From the NCBI GenBank assembly GCA_029556005.1, contig JAKQGT010000194.1:1-16097 (forward strand): a stretch of DNA of 16,097 bases. Reading direction: 5' to 3'. This document shows, in pieces, positions 7,066-14,034 of this stretch; position 1 is the stretch's first letter, and each line of letters begins with the position of its first letter. The stretch comes from Chlamydiota bacterium. GTDB lineage: Bacteria > Chlamydiota > Chlamydiia > Chlamydiales > Simkaniaceae. Under the pieces are notes generated by a model, which saw nothing but the letters and a program-made list of their open reading frames with translations, ran no database searches and had not been told where the DNA came from. The position numbers were made by a program, and so were the translations under genes.

Positions 7066-7698
7066 ATGAAAAAACTGATACCTCTACTTTTTTGCATCGC
7101 TGCAACTCTTTATGCAAAAGAGCAGCATCCCATCACAAAAGTCAATGCCTGGTTCAAAGAGGAACAAACACGGACAACGGGAACCTTTCACAAATTTGCA
7201 ACCCTAGCAACTGTCTCTAGGGATGGACACCCTCATACACGGATGATCGAGCTTGTGGGTTTAAACCCTCAGCAAGGGGGACTTTTTTTCACCCATAAAA
7301 ATTCAGAAAAAGTGAAGCATCTCGAGCATAGTTCTCATGCTGCCTTAAATATTTGGCTCCCCCAAACCCATAGACAGATCTCCATCGATGGGGTGGTTTC
7401 TCAGATTTCTGAAGCTGAAGCAGAAAAATCCTGGAACCGTATGCCTCGCTTTATGAAAATCACCTTTATGGCCTCTACTCACCAGGGAGAAATTTCCTCT
7501 AATGAAGTTTTAGAAGAGAGAAAAAAACAACTCGAAGAACTCTACCCTAAAGAAATCCCCATGCCTGGTACATTTGTGGGATATCGGATCCTCCCCCAAA
7601 AAGTGATTTTTTATGAAATTCAATCGAAAAGTTTTCCTATTAAACATATCGCACTGATTGGATCCGATGATTGGTCAATCTGTCAGGTTGAACCTTGA
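7066..7698 (+). CDS. PNPOx-like (pyridoxamine 5'-phosphate oxidase fold) flavoprotein with signal peptide
   Basis: 210 residues. After a short basic start (MKK) comes a hydrophobic stretch ending in LYA before KEQ, a convincing Sec signal peptide (about residues 1-17). The rest follows the PdxH pattern: FATLATVSRDGHPHTRM, LFFTH, AALNIW, HRQISIDGVV, and the end FVGYRILPQKVIFYEIQ. PdxH oxidises pyridoxine/pyridoxamine phosphate to PLP using FMN. Compared with E. coli PdxH from memory, the Lys after RMVLL and the Arg in the ESRKG phosphate-binding segment appear replaced (by Val and Glu), so another activity is possible. An exported member is unusual because FMN enzymes of this fold are normally cytosolic. 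The 3' end overlaps the convergent ugpB-like gene by 16 bases. Confidence 0.82.
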   Translation: MKKLIPLLFCIAATLYAKEQHPITKVNAWFKEEQTRTTGTFHKFATLATVSRDGHPHTRMIELVGLNPQQGGLFFTHKNSEKVKHLEHSSHAALNIWLPQTHRQISIDGVVSQISEAEAEKSWNRMPRFMKITFMASTHQGEISSNEVLEERKKQLEELYPKEIPMPGTFVGYRILPQKVIFYEIQSKSFPIKHIALIGSDDWSICQVEP

Positions 7699-8990
7699 TC
7701 GTGCTGTTTTTGAAACTTTTCTAGAATCTCATTGCCATCTTTTACCGCACGATTTAAGGCTTCTTGAGCTGTAGATTCTCCTCTAAAAGCTCTTTCCAAG
7801 TTATCCATAATGACTTCACGAACGTCAATGTAGTTTCCAAAACGTACCCCATAAGAATTCTCTGAAGGATGCCCTTGCATGACTTCTAAAACGGCAATTT
7901 CCGCTGCTGGATGGTTCTTATAAAACCCTTTTTTCTTCGTGAGATAGTAAGCGGCATCCGTAATGGGTAGATAGCCCGTTTCCTGATGCCAGTAGGCTTG
8001 TACTTCGGTAGTAGAGAGATACTCAAAGAACTGCACAATCCCCCGATACTCTTCATCACTAAACCCTTGCATCACCCAAAAGGAAGCTCCACCGATATTG
8101 AGGGTATGAGGCTTTTCTGTTAAGTGGGGCCAATAGGGCATAAAACCAACTCCAACATTAAAAGAGCTCTTTCTTTGAATCAGGGGAAGGCGGTTGGCTC
8201 CTTGCAAAAGAATTGCACACTCTCCTCCTGCAAAGCGCCGTTCGGGTTCTTCCGTGAATCGGCCGCTATAAGAAAAGATCCCCGATTCTTGCCACTCCAC
8301 CAATTTTGATAGGTGAAAAACTTGAGGATCTTGATTAAAGATAAGACGCGCCTCTAATCCCCCAAATCCATTAGAGTGGGAGCCAAAAGGGAGGTCATGC
8401 CAGGAGCAAAGGTGTTCCAAATGGTACGCTGCAGGCCAAGCTGTCGTAAATCCTTTATACCCTTTTTGCGTCAGTTTTTTACCCATAAATTCGAGTTCAG
8501 GCCAAGTCTTAGGAGCGTGCTCAGGGTCAAGTCCTGCTTCTTTAAAAGCCTCTTTATTATAAAATAAGATCCCTGTTGAGGCATTCCAAGGAAGAGAAAG
8601 CATTTTTCCATTAGGTGCTGAGTAAAATTTGCGCACAGAATCGATATAAACATCGGGATCAAACCGGCGGTGGTACTTTGACATCAGCTCTTCAACGGGA
8701 ACATAGCAATCCTCCTGTAACATCATCGTGAGTGTCGCTACTTCATAGACCTGGAGGATATGGGGACGATTTCCTTCTCTGATTGAGTCCACTCCTTGCT
8801 CATAGACCTCAGCGTAATTTCCTTTTCTTATGGGAACAATGCGATAGGTTCCCGAGTGGTGGTTGAAATCCTCAATAATTTCGCAGAATTTTTCTTCTAA
8901 GAAGCCATCAAAAGCATGCCAAAGCACGATATCCCGCGCCGATAAACAGGTACTCCATACCAATGAAATAATCACAATAAAAGTCTTCAT
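7683..8990 (-). CDS. ugpB: UgpB-like periplasmic glycerol-3-phosphate-binding protein of an ABC importer
   Basis: 435 residues from ATG 8990, close to the E. coli UgpB length. A Sec signal peptide (MKTFIVIISLVWSTCLSA, about residues 1-18) leads to a family 1 solute-binding fold. Close UgpB matches run throughout: RKGNYAEVYEQG, ILQVYEVATLTMM, STGILFYNKEAFKEAGLDPE, SHSNGFGGLEARLIFN, GGASFWVMQG and WHQETGYLPIT. UgpB delivers glycerol-3-phosphate, and in some bacteria glycerophosphodiesters, to UgpAEC. No ugpA, ugpE or ugpC lies in the window. In a host-associated organism the substrate would come from host phospholipid breakdown. The longer reading frame from 9026 would add 12 residues before the signal peptide and has no better ribosome site, so 8990 is preferred. 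Confidence 0.9.
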   Translation of the reverse strand: MKTFIVIISLVWSTCLSARDIVLWHAFDGFLEEKFCEIIEDFNHHSGTYRIVPIRKGNYAEVYEQGVDSIREGNRPHILQVYEVATLTMMLQEDCYVPVEELMSKYHRRFDPDVYIDSVRKFYSAPNGKMLSLPWNASTGILFYNKEAFKEAGLDPEHAPKTWPELEFMGKKLTQKGYKGFTTAWPAAYHLEHLCSWHDLPFGSHSNGFGGLEARLIFNQDPQVFHLSKLVEWQESGIFSYSGRFTEEPERRFAGGECAILLQGANRLPLIQRKSSFNVGVGFMPYWPHLTEKPHTLNIGGASFWVMQGFSDEEYRGIVQFFEYLSTTEVQAYWHQETGYLPITDAAYYLTKKKGFYKNHPAAEIAVLEVMQGHPSENSYGVRFGNYIDVREVIMDNLERAFRGESTAQEALNRAVKDGNEILEKFQKQHDQGST

Positions 8991-9061
8991 GCCAAAGAGA
9001 ATAACATGTTTTTGAAATTTTGGCATTACGAATAATTATGCAATCCGTATAGTGAGGCTTG

Positions 9062-9121
9062 GAAGCAAAACTTCGCTTCTTGCATCGAAGTTGAGACCAA
9101 TGACTTTTGCAAGGGTCTCAA
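9062..9121 (+). promoter_or_regulatory. Tandem overlapping hairpins, possible structured leader of the ATP-grasp gene
   Basis: AACTTCG (9069-9075) pairs with CGAAGTT (9086-9092), and TTGAGACC (9091-9098) pairs with GGTCTCAA (9114-9121). Competing pairings also exist: GAAGC (9062-9066) with GCTTC (9075-9079), and CTTGCA (9079-9084) with TGCAAG (9108-9113). Mutually exclusive stems just before the TTG start at 9143 suggest a leader that could switch, but no known riboswitch is recognised and no T-run follows. Confidence 0.35.
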
Positions 9122-9142
9122 GTTGGTAAATAAATTATTGAG

Positions 9143-10339
9143 TTGGGTTTTACTATTACTACGATCATACTACTTACAGGGGCACGCTCTCTTTTTACTT
9201 TAGATTTAGCAAGACGGTTTCACGAAGAGGGACATACCGTTTATGCTGCAGAGACCTCGCACTTTCATGTTTGCCGTTTTTCAAACGCGATCTCAAAACA
9301 TTTTATTATCCCGAGTCCCCGTTTCCAATCGGAAAGATTTCTGAATGCTTTAGTAAAAATTGCTGAAGACGAACACGTGGATATGCTCATCCCTTCTTTT
9401 GAAGAAATTTTTTGCCTTTCTCGAGGAATTCATCGCTTCCCAAAGTCTTGTAAAGTTTTTTGCTCTTCTTATAGCACATTGGATAATCTCCATAACAAGT
9501 GGTATTTCAATCAAAAACTTGAGCAAATGGGTTTTCTTGCCCCCAAATCGATCCTGATCAACTCTCAAGAAGAGTTGGATACAATGCCCTTAAAGCCTCC
9601 TTACATTCTGAAACCTTGTTACTCTCGAGCCGCTCAACGCATCCTAAAAATTGCATCTGGCCCTCCTCCCAAACTGCACATAGACCCACGCAATCCTTTA
9701 GTCGCACAAGAATGGTTACATGGAAAAAAGTATTGTTCTTATAGTATTTCTCACCAGGGCAAGCTGACTTCTCATGTCACTTACCCAGTCGATTGTTCTC
9801 TCGATGGAAATGCCTGTCTCAATTTTGAAGCGATCTCTCATGATCCAATTCTCCTATGGGTCAAAGACTTTGTCCAAAAAGAGATGTTTACAGGTCAGAT
9901 CGCCTTTGACTTTATTGAAGTAGAAGGTAAAGGGCTCTATTCCATTGAGTGCAATCCCAGAGGAACCAGCGGAATTCATCTTTATAAGAAAAACGATCAC
10001 CTTCCTGACGCCTTTCTCAACCCAGATCAAGAGCTCATGTTTCCAAAAAATGGTTCAGCAAAACAGATTCTCTGGGGGATGACTCTCTACGGCTGGAGAT
10101 CTGCTCAAACAGCAAAAGAATTTTTCCATTACCTAAAAAAATTCTTGAGCGTTCCCGATGTGATTTTCTCCTTTAAAGATCTGAAACCTTTTTTGTTTCA
10201 ACCTATTCTTTTTTGTATTTATACTTTTAAAAGCCTGAAGCTTAAAGCCCGCCTTCCGACCATGTTTACCTTTGATATCGATTGGAATGGTCAAGCACTC
10301 ACCGATCTCGATCAAATTCCTTGTGATGAATCTACTTAA
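9143..10339 (+). CDS. ATP-grasp domain protein (carboxylate-amine ligase-like)
   Basis: 398 residues. The N-terminal part is a Rossmann-like preATP-grasp domain (ILLTGARSLFTLDLARRFHEEGHTVYAAE). The ATP-grasp core follows: KP of YILKPCYS (Lys157), hinge QEWLHGKKY (Glu189), and the metal/phosphate site ECNPRGTSG (Glu269, Asn271, Arg273). Such enzymes join a carboxylate to an amine or thiol via an acyl phosphate; the substrate is unknown. The C-terminal 100 residues contain a hydrophobic stretch (FQPILFCIYTF) that may be a membrane-associated helix. The only standard start in frame after the TAA at 9131 is TTG 9143, and no strong Shine-Dalgarno is seen, so the N terminus is uncertain. A hairpin-rich leader precedes it and the 52-residue basic protein follows on the same strand. 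Confidence 0.82.
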   Translation: MGFTITTIILLTGARSLFTLDLARRFHEEGHTVYAAETSHFHVCRFSNAISKHFIIPSPRFQSERFLNALVKIAEDEHVDMLIPSFEEIFCLSRGIHRFPKSCKVFCSSYSTLDNLHNKWYFNQKLEQMGFLAPKSILINSQEELDTMPLKPPYILKPCYSRAAQRILKIASGPPPKLHIDPRNPLVAQEWLHGKKYCSYSISHQGKLTSHVTYPVDCSLDGNACLNFEAISHDPILLWVKDFVQKEMFTGQIAFDFIEVEGKGLYSIECNPRGTSGIHLYKKNDHLPDAFLNPDQELMFPKNGSAKQILWGMTLYGWRSAQTAKEFFHYLKKFLSVPDVIFSFKDLKPFLFQPILFCIYTFKSLKLKARLPTMFTFDIDWNGQALTDLDQIPCDEST

Positions 10340-10413
10340 ACATAGTATTTCCTTTTTTTTCGAATCGGGCTAGGATAAGTTTATTGCAAGTTATCATTTG
10401 GAAAAGGTCTTAT

Positions 10414-10572
10414 ATGAAAAGAAAAGTCGTTAACCCTGATATCCAACAAAAAAAACATCAACAAGCTGTCGCCAAGGATCAAGAAAAAGATCTCAAACAT
10501 GAGCTTCAAGAGGAACGCTCTGCTTTCCCTAAAAAAATTCCTAAAAAACGCCCTAAAACAGGCCATAAATAA
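10414..10572 (+). CDS. Small highly basic protein, unknown
   Basis: 52 residues, very rich in Lys, Gln, Glu and Arg, with no hydrophobic core. The C-terminal tail (FPKKIPKKRPKTGHK) is strongly positive. Such composition fits a nucleic-acid-binding or ribosome-associated small protein, or a disordered linker-like peptide; no family is recognised. The ATG at 10414 has AAAAGG six bases upstream, which is good spacing and the main reason to accept so short a gene. An upstream TTG at 10384 would add ten residues but has no ribosome site. It stands between the ATP-grasp and adenylate kinase genes on the same strand. Confidence 0.55.
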   Translation: MKRKVVNPDIQQKKHQQAVAKDQEKDLKHELQEERSAFPKKIPKKRPKTGHK

Positions 10573-10600
10573 CGCTTTCTGATAGACTGTTTTTCCCAAA

Positions 10601-11350
10601 ATGATCAGGAAAATTTTCATGACGTTATTGACATTAGCATCGATTGCTACCCCCATTCTTGAAGCCAAAGAGCAAGCAAAGGAAACCGTGGTCGTGGTTC
10701 TTTTAGGTCCCCCAGGTGCCGGCAAGGGAACACAAGCCACAATGCTCAGCAGTGCCCTTCACCTTCCCCATATTTCTACAGGCAATCTTTTACGCACACA
10801 TGTTCAGCAAAAAACTTCCTTAGGAAGGGAAGCCAAAGCTTTTATGGACCAGGGGAAGCTTGTTCCTGACAAACTGATATTGGATATGCTCTTTGACCGC
10901 GTTTCTCAAGAAGACTGCCGCAAAGGATATATTCTGGATGGGTTTCCGCGAACACTCACTCAAGCCCAAGCTTACCATAACCGTCTCGGAAACAGCTCTC
11001 GTGTTGTTGCTCTCAACCTAGAGCTTTCAGATGATATGATTGTAGAAAGGCTTGCAGAGCGCCTTGTTTGTCATCAATGCAGCACCCCTTACCATACCAA
11101 ATACTCCCCTCCCAAAGCTGAGGGAATTTGTGATCACTGTCAAGGAAAGCTCATCCAGCGGACCGATGATACAGAAGAGGTGATTCGTAAACGTCTTGCT
11201 GTCTATCACCACCAGACGGCCCCCTTGATCACCTATTATGCACAAGAGCAAAGCTTCCAAACGATTTCTTGTAATCAACCCATTGAAAATGTTTTGGAAG
11301 AAATCCTCGCCTGTCTTCGAGAAATCTACGAATCCATAACTAAAGAATAA
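10601..11350 (+). CDS. adk: Adenylate kinase with N-terminal signal peptide
   Basis: 249 residues against about 215 for bacterial adenylate kinases; the excess is N-terminal. The kinase part is complete: P-loop GPPGAGKGT (36-44), NMP-binding STGNLLR (59-65), DGFPRT (113-118), and a long LID with a zinc-type Cys4 set (CHQC 157-160, CDHC 177-180) and RTDD. It interconverts ATP, ADP and AMP. The first 22 residues (MIRKIF, then a hydrophobic run to ILEA before KEQ) look like a Sec signal peptide, so the product may act outside the cytosol. Start choice is open: ATG 10601 gives the basic signal-peptide start but a poor ribosome site, whereas ATG 10619 has AGGA eight bases upstream and gives a shorter hydrophobic leader. 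Confidence 0.9.
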   Translation: MIRKIFMTLLTLASIATPILEAKEQAKETVVVVLLGPPGAGKGTQATMLSSALHLPHISTGNLLRTHVQQKTSLGREAKAFMDQGKLVPDKLILDMLFDRVSQEDCRKGYILDGFPRTLTQAQAYHNRLGNSSRVVALNLELSDDMIVERLAERLVCHQCSTPYHTKYSPPKAEGICDHCQGKLIQRTDDTEEVIRKRLAVYHHQTAPLITYYAQEQSFQTISCNQPIENVLEEILACLREIYESITKE

Positions 11351-11370
11351 TATACTCAAATCATTTCAAA
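11351..11370 (+). repeat. TATACTCAAA decamer, copy 5 (extended 20-mer form)
   Basis: Begins on the base after the adk stop and runs TATACTCAAATCATTTCAAA, differing from the 1971 copy at two adjacent positions. CATTT/AAATG can form a tiny hairpin. It lies between adk and the PAP2 gene. Confidence 0.65.
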
Positions 11371-11383
11371 TGAAGCGAATGTT

Positions 11384-11390
11384 GAAGGAG
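11384..11390 (+). promoter_or_regulatory. Shine-Dalgarno site supporting a TTG start for the PAP2 gene
   Basis: GAAGGAG lies five bases before TTG 11396 and eight before TTG 11399. No ATG in the frame is near, so a TTG start is the best reading. Confidence 0.6.
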
Positions 11391-11395
11391 CCTTC

Positions 11396-12028
11396 TTGTT
11401 GAGTAGAAAATTTTTTCTATACTTTCTTATCTCACTGGTGATGACAACTGGCGTAATCATCTTCTCTTACTTCTTCTGTGACCGCCCGATTGCTGAATGG
11501 GTCTATCATCACCACATTGCTAAATGGACCTTTCTAAAAGGATTTTCCTACATTGCCACCGGAATCAAAACCCTAGCGGGTTTTATTCTTTGTTACTGTG
11601 GGATAAAAAGATTTTGGAAACCGTGGAATGGTTATGATCTTTTACTTTTGAGGACCAGTCTCAGTATTCTCATTGCAGAAGGGATTGATGAGGCATTTAA
11701 AGGTCTCTTTGGGCGCTTCTGGCCAACAACGTGGGTGAATGGAAACCTCTCTCTCATCAGTAATGGCTCTTATGGGTTCAACTTTTTCCACTTGGGAACC
11801 TCTTATCAATCGTTTCCTTCTGGCCATATGTCTATTGTTTTAGGAGGGTTAACAATGATTACCATCAAATTTCCCAAAACTTTTCTGATTTGTCTTGCCC
11901 TTGCCCTCCTTCAAATGATTGGGCTCATTGGGATGAACTATCACTTTCTGAGTGATACGATTGGAGGAGCCTATATCGGGATCCTGACCGCACTTTTCAT
12001 GGTCCATCTTCAAAAAAATGCTCAATAA
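11396..12028 (+). CDS. PAP2-family membrane phosphatase
   Basis: 210 residues and five to six membrane helices. The three PAP2 motifs are in order: KGLFGRFWP (102-110), PSGH (141-144) and NYHFLSD (His183, Asp187). The central His and the His/Asp pair of the phosphatase centre are present. Two Arg positions of the textbook consensus (K-x6-R-P and SR-x5-H-x3-D) appear as Trp109 and Leu177; the FGRxWP variant is, to my knowledge, common in a PAP2 subgroup of intracellular bacteria. Members dephosphorylate lipid phosphates such as phosphatidate, undecaprenyl diphosphate or lipid A; the substrate is unknown here. The 3' end overlaps the convergent gene by 32 bases. It sits 45 bases after adk and may share its transcript. 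Confidence 0.86.
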   Translation: MLSRKFFLYFLISLVMTTGVIIFSYFFCDRPIAEWVYHHHIAKWTFLKGFSYIATGIKTLAGFILCYCGIKRFWKPWNGYDLLLLRTSLSILIAEGIDEAFKGLFGRFWPTTWVNGNLSLISNGSYGFNFFHLGTSYQSFPSGHMSIVLGGLTMITIKFPKTFLICLALALLQMIGLIGMNYHFLSDTIGGAYIGILTALFMVHLQKNAQ

Positions 12029-12536
12029 CGATTTTATCTACCTTGAAGAGCGTCGCACTAAAAGTCGCAAAAAACTCTCTACCGCCCAACTCGTCAAGAG
12101 TGTAAACCGAGGCTACAGATAAAATATAATTATCTTCCCAGGTATTTTGGACATCGATATGGACTGAGCTATCACTTTTAATCTCCATGTGTTCATGCAA
12201 ACTCGTCCATTCCCAGGGAAAACCTATTAACTCACCCGACCCGGTAATTAAACCTGTAGGACTAGAAAGAACAATTTCGTGGAGATCTCCTTTTAAATCT
12301 GAAACTTGTAAAAGCTCGAGAGTATCACCATCTAGTGCACTGATAAAACATTTATCGATAAAACGATTTTCTTCGGGAAGTAAGGTCCGTTTAAGGAAAA
12401 AAAGCCCATAATGTTCGGGTTCTTGATCTTCCGGCATCGTATATTTCATTTCCCCAATATAGTAATGCGTGGTTCCTTCCCCCCCCATTAGATAGAAAGG
12501 AAAGATACAAAGCAGAGTAAAGAGAATTTTTTTCAT
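11997..12536 (-). CDS. Secreted protein of unknown function
   Basis: 179 residues with a clear Sec signal peptide (KK, then hydrophobic FTLLCIFPFYLMGG, about residues 1-19). The mature part is acidic and rich in beta-type patterns (HYYIGEMKYTMPEDQEPEHYGLF and ETLE-type stretches). It has a single cysteine (FIDKCFIS) and no motif I recognise. There is no proper lipobox, so a soluble periplasmic or secreted form is likely. AGGAG precedes ATG 12536, and the start overlaps the trmH stop as ATGA, so translation is coupled to the methyltransferase gene. The co-location with TrmH does not itself suggest a function. Confidence 0.75.
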   Translation of the reverse strand: MKKILFTLLCIFPFYLMGGEGTTHYYIGEMKYTMPEDQEPEHYGLFFLKRTLLPEENRFIDKCFISALDGDTLELLQVSDLKGDLHEIVLSSPTGLITGSGELIGFPWEWTSLHEHMEIKSDSSVHIDVQNTWEDNYILSVASVYTLDELGGREFFATFSATLFKVDKIVIEHFFEDGP

Positions 12537-13210
12537 ATTAAACTCCTAAATGAACTTTGAGCCTTACTTAATAAAGCTTGCGCTGTTTCACCTCCCAAAG
12601 AACGTACATAATAATGGGCTTTTTCTGCCAGATATTCTTCTTCCGAAAAGTCTCCATCTTGCTTTAACGCAAGACGTTTTCGTTTGAGGTAATCATAAAG
12701 AGTGATCGCAGCTGAGACAGAGAGATTATAGCTCTCTACCATTCCATACAGGGGAATAGAAAACAGGAAATCGCATCTCTTTTTTGCCTCTTCAGAAAGC
12801 CCTCTATGTTCATTCCCAAATAACAAGCAAAGAGGACGATCGACAGGAAGTTCCTCCAGCATCATCGTCCCTTCCACAGAAGCTCCAGCCAAATGAAATC
12901 CTCCCCTATTTTCTAAAAAATCGGAAAAAGTCTCATGGGAATGCAAATGGGTCCATTTTAGTGTTCCACGGGTCGTAGCTCTCCCTTGCCCTTTCTTCAT
13001 TTCGGCTTGAATAAAGTGCATGTGACTCACCCCCAAAGCCTCTGCCGTGCGCACGATGGCCAGTCCATTATGCACATCATAAGGAGATTCGATGGCAACA
13101 TGAACAGAGCGTATTCTCTTTGAAAGGACACTCTCTATGCGCTCCATCCGCTTCTCTGATAAATACGGTTTTAATGTTTGAATGATGTACTCAGGAGTAT
13201 AGTGTTGCAT
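12533..13210 (-). CDS. trmH: TrmH-like SpoU tRNA 2'-O-methyltransferase
   Basis: 225 residues, near the 229 of E. coli TrmH. SPOUT motif 1 is at about 48-61 (NGLAIVRTAEALGV, catalytic Arg54), motif 2 at 131-137 (FGNEHRG) and motif 3 at about 152-168 (IPLYGMVESYNLSVSAA), which form the trefoil-knot S-adenosylmethionine site. The GMVESYNLSV form of motif 3 and the C-terminal basic/aromatic tail favour TrmH (tRNA Gm18) over TrmL or RlmB. The start is ATG 13210 with AGGA seven bases before it; an ATG at 13243 in the same frame lies inside the upstream gene. It overlaps that gene by 20 bases and the downstream gene by ATGA, indicating a three-gene operon. Confidence 0.9.
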   Translation of the reverse strand: MQHYTPEYIIQTLKPYLSEKRMERIESVLSKRIRSVHVAIESPYDVHNGLAIVRTAEALGVSHMHFIQAEMKKGQGRATTRGTLKWTHLHSHETFSDFLENRGGFHLAGASVEGTMMLEELPVDRPLCLLFGNEHRGLSEEAKKRCDFLFSIPLYGMVESYNLSVSAAITLYDYLKRKRLALKQDGDFSEEEYLAEKAHYYVRSLGGETAQALLSKAQSSFRSLI

Positions 13211-13985
13211 GACTCTTCCTAAAAAAAAGGGCCTCCCTCCCATACTCTAAAGGGGTTTCAAACAAATCATGTTCCCCTAATTCTGATTGAATTTTTCCAT
13301 TTTCTAAGACGACCCCGATCAAACTTCCCTTTCCCGCTGCATACCAAACCCTATCCTCTGTATCGGGATACTGGACACTCCGAAAACCCTCCTCTTTTAG
13401 GGCATAATAAATCCGCAACCTTTGCTCTTTATTTGCTGAAAATATTTCCTTAGGAATAGAATCGCTCCACTTCCCATCCGGTGGGTTTTCATAGAAAACA
13501 GCCTTATAAAGGAGAGGTTTTACATCCTTTACCCATTGCTTTGCATCTTCCTTTATTTGCGTGGAATGGAAGACTGCATGTTCCTCAAAAAATGAGACAA
13601 AAAAGTTTTCCGACTCTTTGATGAGTGCAATTTTTTTGTCGTAGAATTCCCGTAATTTTGTAGATTTTCCCTGTTTTTTCTCTTCAATTTCTCGAATCGC
13701 TTTTTGAACTTGTGAACGGATAAAATGAGAGGCATCGATAGGGATACGCCCTTCCGCTGGAAAAGAGAGTTTCATGTGGAGGAGAGCAACAAAATTCTTT
13801 GCCACTTCTTGAATAATCGTCAGTGCAATTTCCTGCACCTCTTTAAGCTCTGCCACTTCCAGCTTTAGATAGCGACTCTCCCGGTAAACACAGACGATAG
13901 GAGGTTCTAGTCCCTGTAAACATTCATACTGTTTCCTGACATGAGGAGGAATCACAAAATACGGATTTAAATGAAGCGAACTCAT
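13191..13985 (-). CDS. Unknown protein, helical centre
   Basis: 264 residues with no signal peptide or membrane segment. The middle (about residues 40-170) is predicted helical, with long Glu/Lys/Ile runs such as VQKAIREIEEKKQGK and REFYDKKIALIKESENFFVSFFEEH, perhaps a short coiled coil. The last 90 residues are more beta-like (GSLIGVVLENGKIQSELGEHD). I recognise no family; it may be specific to this lineage. GAGTG lies upstream of ATG 13985. Its stop (13191-13193) lies 20 bases inside trmH, so it heads a coupled operon with trmH and the secreted protein. Confidence 0.75.
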   Translation of the reverse strand: MSSLHLNPYFVIPPHVRKQYECLQGLEPPIVCVYRESRYLKLEVAELKEVQEIALTIIQEVAKNFVALLHMKLSFPAEGRIPIDASHFIRSQVQKAIREIEEKKQGKSTKLREFYDKKIALIKESENFFVSFFEEHAVFHSTQIKEDAKQWVKDVKPLLYKAVFYENPPDGKWSDSIPKEIFSANKEQRLRIYYALKEEGFRSVQYPDTEDRVWYAAGKGSLIGVVLENGKIQSELGEHDLFETPLEYGREALFFRKSHATLYS

Positions 13986-14034
13986 TGATCACTCTTTATC
14001 GAAAGGAATACACTAACATTTATTGGATTGAAAA

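Noticed and set aside
10381..10740. Minus-strand frame covering the start of adk and the basic protein gene
   Set aside because: It is antisense to a well-supported kinase and a gene with a good ribosome site; the peptide reads as noise.
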